A DNA stretch of 9,206 bases from Deltaproteobacteria bacterium UBA6967 (GTDB lineage: Bacteria; SAR324; NAC60-12), in contig DJYX01000163.1 of NCBI GenBank assembly GCA_002450295.1, positions 6,260 through 15,465 on the forward strand, written 5' to 3'. Made by a program: the position numbers and the translations under genes. Below, one piece after another: positions 6,036 to 9,206 of the stretch; the stretch's first letter is position 1, and each line of letters opens with the position of its first letter. The notes beneath the pieces are model-generated. The model was given only the letters and a program-made list of their open reading frames with translations. It was not told where the DNA came from and did no database searches.

Positions 6036-6218
6036 ATGCCCAGCGTACAAGAACTTGAAAATCAAATTGCAGAACTGCAAAAGCAAAGAAAAACCGCATT
6101 ACGGGATGAAAGAAACAAGGATCTGTCTCTCGTCAAGGAAATGTGCAAGAAGCACGGATTTACTGCGCGGATGCTGAAAGGATACTTGGCGGAAGGAAGA
6201 AACAGAAGGAAGAAGTAA
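6036..6218 (+). CDS. Short H-NS-like protein (oligomerisation part plus basic tail)
   Basis: A 60-residue protein. Residues 3-35 form a heptad-like coiled coil (V-Q-E-L-E-N-Q-I-A-E-L-Q-K-Q, then R-D-E-R-N-K-D-L-S-L-V-K-E-M). Next comes C-K-K-H-G-F-T-A-R-M-L, which resembles the I-x-x-Y-G-L-T-A-x-D-L segment between the oligomerisation region and the linker in H-NS/BpH3-type proteins. The C-terminus is only a basic tail (R-N-R-R-K-K), with no G-R-G-R/P-x-W DNA-binding domain. It may be a small nucleoid-associated protein that binds through the basic tail, or an H-NS antagonist of the truncated H-NST kind. AGGA lies 5 nt before the ATG. It sits alone behind a complex leader, suggesting strong regulation. 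The family assignment is tentative. Confidence 0.6.
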   Translation: MPSVQELENQIAELQKQRKTALRDERNKDLSLVKEMCKKHGFTARMLKGYLAEGRNRRKK

Positions 6219-6236
6219 AGATTACCCTAGTGGATT

Positions 6237-6277
6237 AAAGCTATCCGAATTTGATTACATTGAATAAGGGTAGCTTT
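6237..6277. terminator. Hairpin between convergent genes, possible bidirectional terminator
   Basis: AAAGCTATCC (6237-6246) pairs with GGGTAGCTTT (6268-6277), 10 bp with one G-T pair and a 21-nt loop. It starts 18 nt after the stop of the H-NS-like gene and lies 78 nt beyond the end of the FKBP gene on the other strand. The stem ends in TTT on either strand but lacks a long T-run. TACCCT (6223-6228) can compete for the AGGGTA of the right arm. Confidence 0.4.
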
Positions 6278-6354
6278 GATCTACTCCTCTTCAGGCTAGT
6301 GGCTCAAATCACTGACCTCAAACCAGGCCCAACTCAGCTATAATCAATCCACCT

Positions 6355-6888
6355 TCAGGCGTAAAGATCTACCGAGTTCGGTGATTTTTTCGAATCTTCT
6401 ACTGGCTTCTCTGCTGCTAATATTTCTAGTTTGAAGATCAGATCTGCGTTGGGAGGAATACCAGCTCCAGACATTCCAGAAGGACCATACGCTAGCTTGG
6501 CGGGAATTTTCAGTTGTAGCTTAGTACCAACCCGCATTCCCTCCATGGCTTTTTCCCAGCCCTTGATGACCATGCCTTCGCCATGATTATATTCAAAAGG
6601 TCGCCCCTTGTCGATGCTGCTATCGAACTTGGTGAAGTCGCTAGCTAACCAGCCTTCATAATGAACGCTGAGCTTACTGCCGGTTTCAACTTTCTCCCCC
6701 TTACCCAACTCCTCCACGTAGATCATCAATCCACCGGGCAACTTCTTGAAGGAAGCATCCATCGCCAGTTCAGGAGGTGGATTTTCCTCCTTTACACCAT
6801 TGGCTTTTTCCCCTTGTTTGCCTTCATCCGTGACAGGGGGAGTGTACTTGGTGCGCAGGTTGGTAAAGGTGTTGTTGCTGATATTCAT
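6355..6888 (-). CDS. FKBP-type peptidyl-prolyl cis-trans isomerase
   Basis: A 177-residue protein with one FKBP domain (about residues 50-158) behind a polar, Pro/Glu-rich N-terminal stretch and with a short charged tail. It catalyses cis-trans isomerisation of Xaa-Pro bonds in protein folding. The FKBP active-site residues are all present: Tyr77 in V-H-Y-E-G-W-L, Phe88-Asp89 in F-D-S-S, Phe98, Val107-Ile108-Trp111 in V-I-K-G-W, Tyr134 in L-A-Y-G and Phe152 in I-F-K-L-E-I-L; the G-I-P-P-N-A loop is also typical. No signal peptide or membrane segment is visible, so it should act in the cytoplasm. The ATG at 6888 overlaps the TGA of the LptA-like gene as ATGA, and its own Shine-Dalgarno is poor, which argues for translational coupling. 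Confidence 0.92.
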   Translation of the reverse strand: MNISNNTFTNLRTKYTPPVTDEGKQGEKANGVKEENPPPELAMDASFKKLPGGLMIYVEELGKGEKVETGSKLSVHYEGWLASDFTKFDSSIDKGRPFEYNHGEGMVIKGWEKAMEGMRVGTKLQLKIPAKLAYGPSGMSGAGIPPNADLIFKLEILAAEKPVEDSKKSPNSVDLYA

Positions 6889-8063
6889 CTACACCGGAAT
6901 GCGTTGCTTGCCGAATTGGGCTGATCCATCAAAATAGTAACCCGAATCGGAGAATTGTCATCACCTTGAGCCACTCCTTGGCTGACATCCATATAAAGCT
7001 TGATCGACTCACCTTGCAGGTTGTACTGATCGGTTTGCACTTGGGCGTTGCCTTCCAACAAGATCAGTTGGGTTGCCTGCTCCATCCTTACAGAATCGGC
7101 ACGGGCTACTCGCCCAGGCTGCTCAAAGCATACCGCTCGTTCCGCATAGACCGTTTGAATCTGCTGGGCCGCATCAAATTCCACCTGGACCCGACCACCG
7201 TAGATCCGTAGCTGTTCTGGTGACTTGAAAAGCTCTACCGCTCCTTCCAGTAAAAGACGCCTAACTTGGTTATTGAGCGTTGCCTGAGCCGCCTGCAGAG
7301 TCACCGTCTCTGGAGAATCGCTGGTTGGTGGCAATTCTTTTAGACTATTGAACGCTTGCTGTCGGCGAATTTCATCAAGGTCTAATTCCATCCGAGCGGG
7401 CTCTGCTTCACTGCGTCCCTGTAGAAGCACCTGTTGTCGTAGGAGGTCAGCCTGCATCAAATTACCACTGATTTTTCCTTGCTTAGCGCTAGCACGGAAC
7501 TCTTCGTTGAAGCGCAAGATCTGGACCGGTCCTCGCACATCTTCGTTCGCAAATCCTTCTTCTGCACGCTCATAGAATAGAAATCCGGCCTGCAAGGTTC
7601 GATCCCACTGTTCCACCTCCACAGACCCCTCACTGCGCATTTTCTCGTACTTTTCTTGGCGTACTAAGTTGAGCAGCTCAGAGCGGAAGCGTAGCTGTTC
7701 TCGTGGCAATTCTCCCTCAACTTCCCCACGAAATACCAACTCTCCCTTCTTCTGATCACCACTGAATTCTTGGGCTTGCAGTTGTAGACGTCGCATTTCA
7801 GCAAACTGTTCAATCTGCTCTAGGGCTTCGGTTGTCGGGTAACGCGGCAACTTCTGCAGTGCAGCACGCAGATCTTCTTTCGTGTCAAAACGAATTCCTA
7901 TCAAAGACTGCAGATCCCTGAGAATTTCCAATGGTAAACCCGCCTGACGCAAATGGATCAGGGTGTTGCTGGAAAGTTCATAAGCATTGCTACCCTGTGC
8001 CCAGACAAAATTGGTAAGGCAGCAGAAGATCAGCGACAGCAAGCCGATTCGGAAGCGCATCAT
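6885..8063 (-). CDS. LptA/OstA-like exported protein (LPS transport)
   Basis: A 392-residue protein with a clear signal peptide (about residues 1-22, ending F-V-W-A before Q-G), so it acts in the periplasm. After a helical segment (about 28-95) there are repeated short strands of the kind that build the OstA/LptA beta-jellyroll: one set about 105-220 and a second about 255-370, including R-A-D-S-V-R-M, L-I-L-L-E-G-N-A-Q-V and Y-N-L-Q-G-E-S-I-K-L-Y. LptA-family proteins form the bridge that carries LPS to the outer membrane. The protein is about twice the length of E. coli LptA, so it may hold two jellyroll units. It starts 4 nt after the pyrG stop, with AGGTGA 4 nt before the first of two adjacent ATG codons. 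I am fairly sure of the OstA-like fold and less sure of LptA itself. Confidence 0.75.
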   Translation of the reverse strand: MMRFRIGLLSLIFCCLTNFVWAQGSNAYELSSNTLIHLRQAGLPLEILRDLQSLIGIRFDTKEDLRAALQKLPRYPTTEALEQIEQFAEMRRLQLQAQEFSGDQKKGELVFRGEVEGELPREQLRFRSELLNLVRQEKYEKMRSEGSVEVEQWDRTLQAGFLFYERAEEGFANEDVRGPVQILRFNEEFRASAKQGKISGNLMQADLLRQQVLLQGRSEAEPARMELDLDEIRRQQAFNSLKELPPTSDSPETVTLQAAQATLNNQVRRLLLEGAVELFKSPEQLRIYGGRVQVEFDAAQQIQTVYAERAVCFEQPGRVARADSVRMEQATQLILLEGNAQVQTDQYNLQGESIKLYMDVSQGVAQGDDNSPIRVTILMDQPNSASNAFRCR

Positions 8064-8067
8064 AGTG

Positions 8068-9206
8068 TCACCTTATGGAGGAGTTTTGCTTGTAGTGCAG
8101 AGATGCACGTGAGAAGGAAACAAACAACGGATGTGGGGCGAAGGGTTTTGATTTCAACTCTGGATGGTACTGGCAGCCAATGAACCAAGGGTGATCTGCC
8201 AATTCAATGGTTTCTACCAGGTCGCGATCTGGATTTCTGCCAGAAATCACCAAACCTGCCGATTCTAGTTGAGGAACAAATTCGTTCATCACTTCATAGC
8301 GATGACGATGACGCTCACGAATCTCTGGCTTAGCATAGATTTGCGCAATTTGAGTTCCTTCCCGCAAGTGGGCTGTATATGCTCCAAGACGCATTGATCC
8401 GCCAGTATTTTGTTGTCCTTGCTGCTCTGGCATTAAATCAATCACATTTTCATCATGGGGACTCCGGAATTCTCCAGAATTGGCATCTTTCAGATTGGCA
8501 ACATTGCGCGCAAATTCAATCACTGCCATCTGCATTCCCAGACAAATGCCAAAGAAAGGAATTTGCTGTTCTCGTGCGTGCTGAACAGCCAAAATTTTTC
8601 CTTCTGTACCACGTTCTCCAAAGCCTGGTGCAACCAATACAGCATGAGCGGGAGCTAGCATTGGCCCAACGGTTTTTTCCGTGATTTCCTCGGAGTTGAT
8701 ATAGATCAGGTTCAGACGAAGGTTACAGGCAATACAGCCATGTACGAGCGCTTCGTTGAGGCTTTCATAGGTGTCCCGCTGATTGACGTACTTTCCAACA
8801 AAGGCAATGGTAATTTCGTCAATTGGCTCCTTGTAGGCTTCCACAATATCCACCCAATTCTGAAGCTTTGGGCGTCGTGTCCACATCTGCAGCAACTCAA
8901 TGATTTTGTCATCAAGCTTCTGCTTGTGATAGACGAGCGGAATCTCATAGAGAAAATCAACATCCAACCCATCAATCACTGCATCAACAGGGACATTGGT
9001 GAACAAGGCGATCTTCTCACGCAACTTATCCGGTAAAGGTTCTGGTGTCCTGCAGATCAGCATATCTGGCTGAATTCCAATTTCCCGTAGTTTGCCGACA
9101 CTGTGCTGGGTTGGCTTGGTCTTCATTTCTGTCGTATAGATGATCAGCGTGAGGTGAATGTAGAGAGTGTTTTCACGACCATAATCATGACGAAACTGAC
9201 GGATCG
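8068..9206 (-). CDS. pyrG: CTP synthase, C-terminal part (gene cut by right edge)
   Basis: The frame runs to the right edge of the window: the ATG at 9126 is internal, since the preceding 26 codons (G-R-E-N-T-L-Y-I-H-L-T-L) continue the conserved synthetase domain. CTP synthase makes CTP from UTP, ATP and glutamine in the cytoplasm. Seen here are K-T-K-P-T-Q-H-S-V and I-G-I-Q-P-D from the end of the amidoligase domain, then the class I glutamine amidotransferase domain with the nucleophile Cys in F-F-G-I-C-L-G-M-Q (nt 8542-8544) and the His-x-Glu pair in C-Q-Y-H-P-E. The oxyanion region reads A-P-G-F-G instead of P-G-G-F-G, a variant known in other lineages. R-H-R-H-R-Y-E-V is also typical. 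It is the first visible gene of the minus-strand run and supplies the CTP needed to activate Kdo for LPS. Confidence 0.97.
   Translation of the reverse strand, partial: IRQFRHDYGRENTLYIHLTLIIYTTEMKTKPTQHSVGKLREIGIQPDMLICRTPEPLPDKLREKIALFTNVPVDAVIDGLDVDFLYEIPLVYHKQKLDDKIIELLQMWTRRPKLQNWVDIVEAYKEPIDEITIAFVGKYVNQRDTYESLNEALVHGCIACNLRLNLIYINSEEITEKTVGPMLAPAHAVLVAPGFGERGTEGKILAVQHAREQQIPFFGICLGMQMAVIEFARNVANLKDANSGEFRSPHDENVIDLMPEQQGQQNTGGSMRLGAYTAHLREGTQIAQIYAKPEIRERHRHRYEVMNEFVPQLESAGLVISGRNPDRDLVETIELADHPWFIGCQYHPELKSKPFAPHPLFVSFSRASLHYKQNSSIR

Noticed and set aside
8379..8684. A plus-strand frame of 101 codons antisense to pyrG
   Set aside because: It is opposite the highly conserved glutaminase domain, whose codon constraints explain the open frame.

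Overview
The window looks like a chromosomal segment of a Gram-negative bacterium. The evidence is an LptA/OstA-like lipopolysaccharide-transport protein with a signal peptide, a LapA-type inner-membrane protein, and further exported or anchored proteins. Base composition is mid-range in the genes and clearly AT-rich in one intergenic block (about 5574-6035). I cannot place the organism firmly. The mixture of a TPR-CHAT protein, pyrG followed by an LptA-like gene, and a short H-NS-like protein would fit a marine proteobacterial-type lineage (deltaproteobacterial or SAR324-like), but that is a guess.

Layout. (1) 2-2392 (+): the 3' part of a TPR-CHAT caspase-like protease gene, cut off by the left edge and followed by an intrinsic terminator. 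(2) 2589-3599 (+): a membrane-anchored alpha/beta hydrolase. It abuts, stop codon to stop codon, a minus-strand gene for a small secreted protein (3600-4076). That gene is preceded by, and overlaps as TAATG with, an unlisted small minus-strand ORF (4076-4252). (3) 4282-4698 (+): a LapA-domain inner-membrane protein. It converges on an unidentified 201-residue protein with a weak isochorismatase-like signature (4712-5317, -). A 53-residue small gene lies upstream on the same strand (5412-5573, -). (4) 5574-6035: an AT-rich region dense in inverted repeats, leading into a 60-residue H-NS-like protein (6036-6218, +). (5) 6355-9206 (-): a tight operon-like run of pyrG (CTP synthase, cut by the right edge), an LptA/OstA-like exported protein and an FKBP-type prolyl isomerase. 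These have a 4-nt gap and an ATGA overlap, so the three are probably co-transcribed.

How the parts fit. The right-hand run joins nucleotide supply (CTP, which is also needed to activate Kdo and other envelope sugars) with LPS transport. This matches the common pyrG-kds-lpt neighbourhood, but the Kdo genes are absent between pyrG and the LptA-like gene. The left-hand genes point to regulated proteolysis and envelope functions and do not form an obvious single pathway. The most unusual items are a canonical EF-hand-type loop between the catalytic His and Cys of the CHAT domain, the H-NS-like protein that ends in a basic tail with no visible DNA-binding domain, and its leader with five GCAAAG/CTTTGC copies. 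Two small genes (58 and 53 codons) are also easy to miss. I found no CRISPR array, tRNA, rRNA, insertion sequence or integrase.
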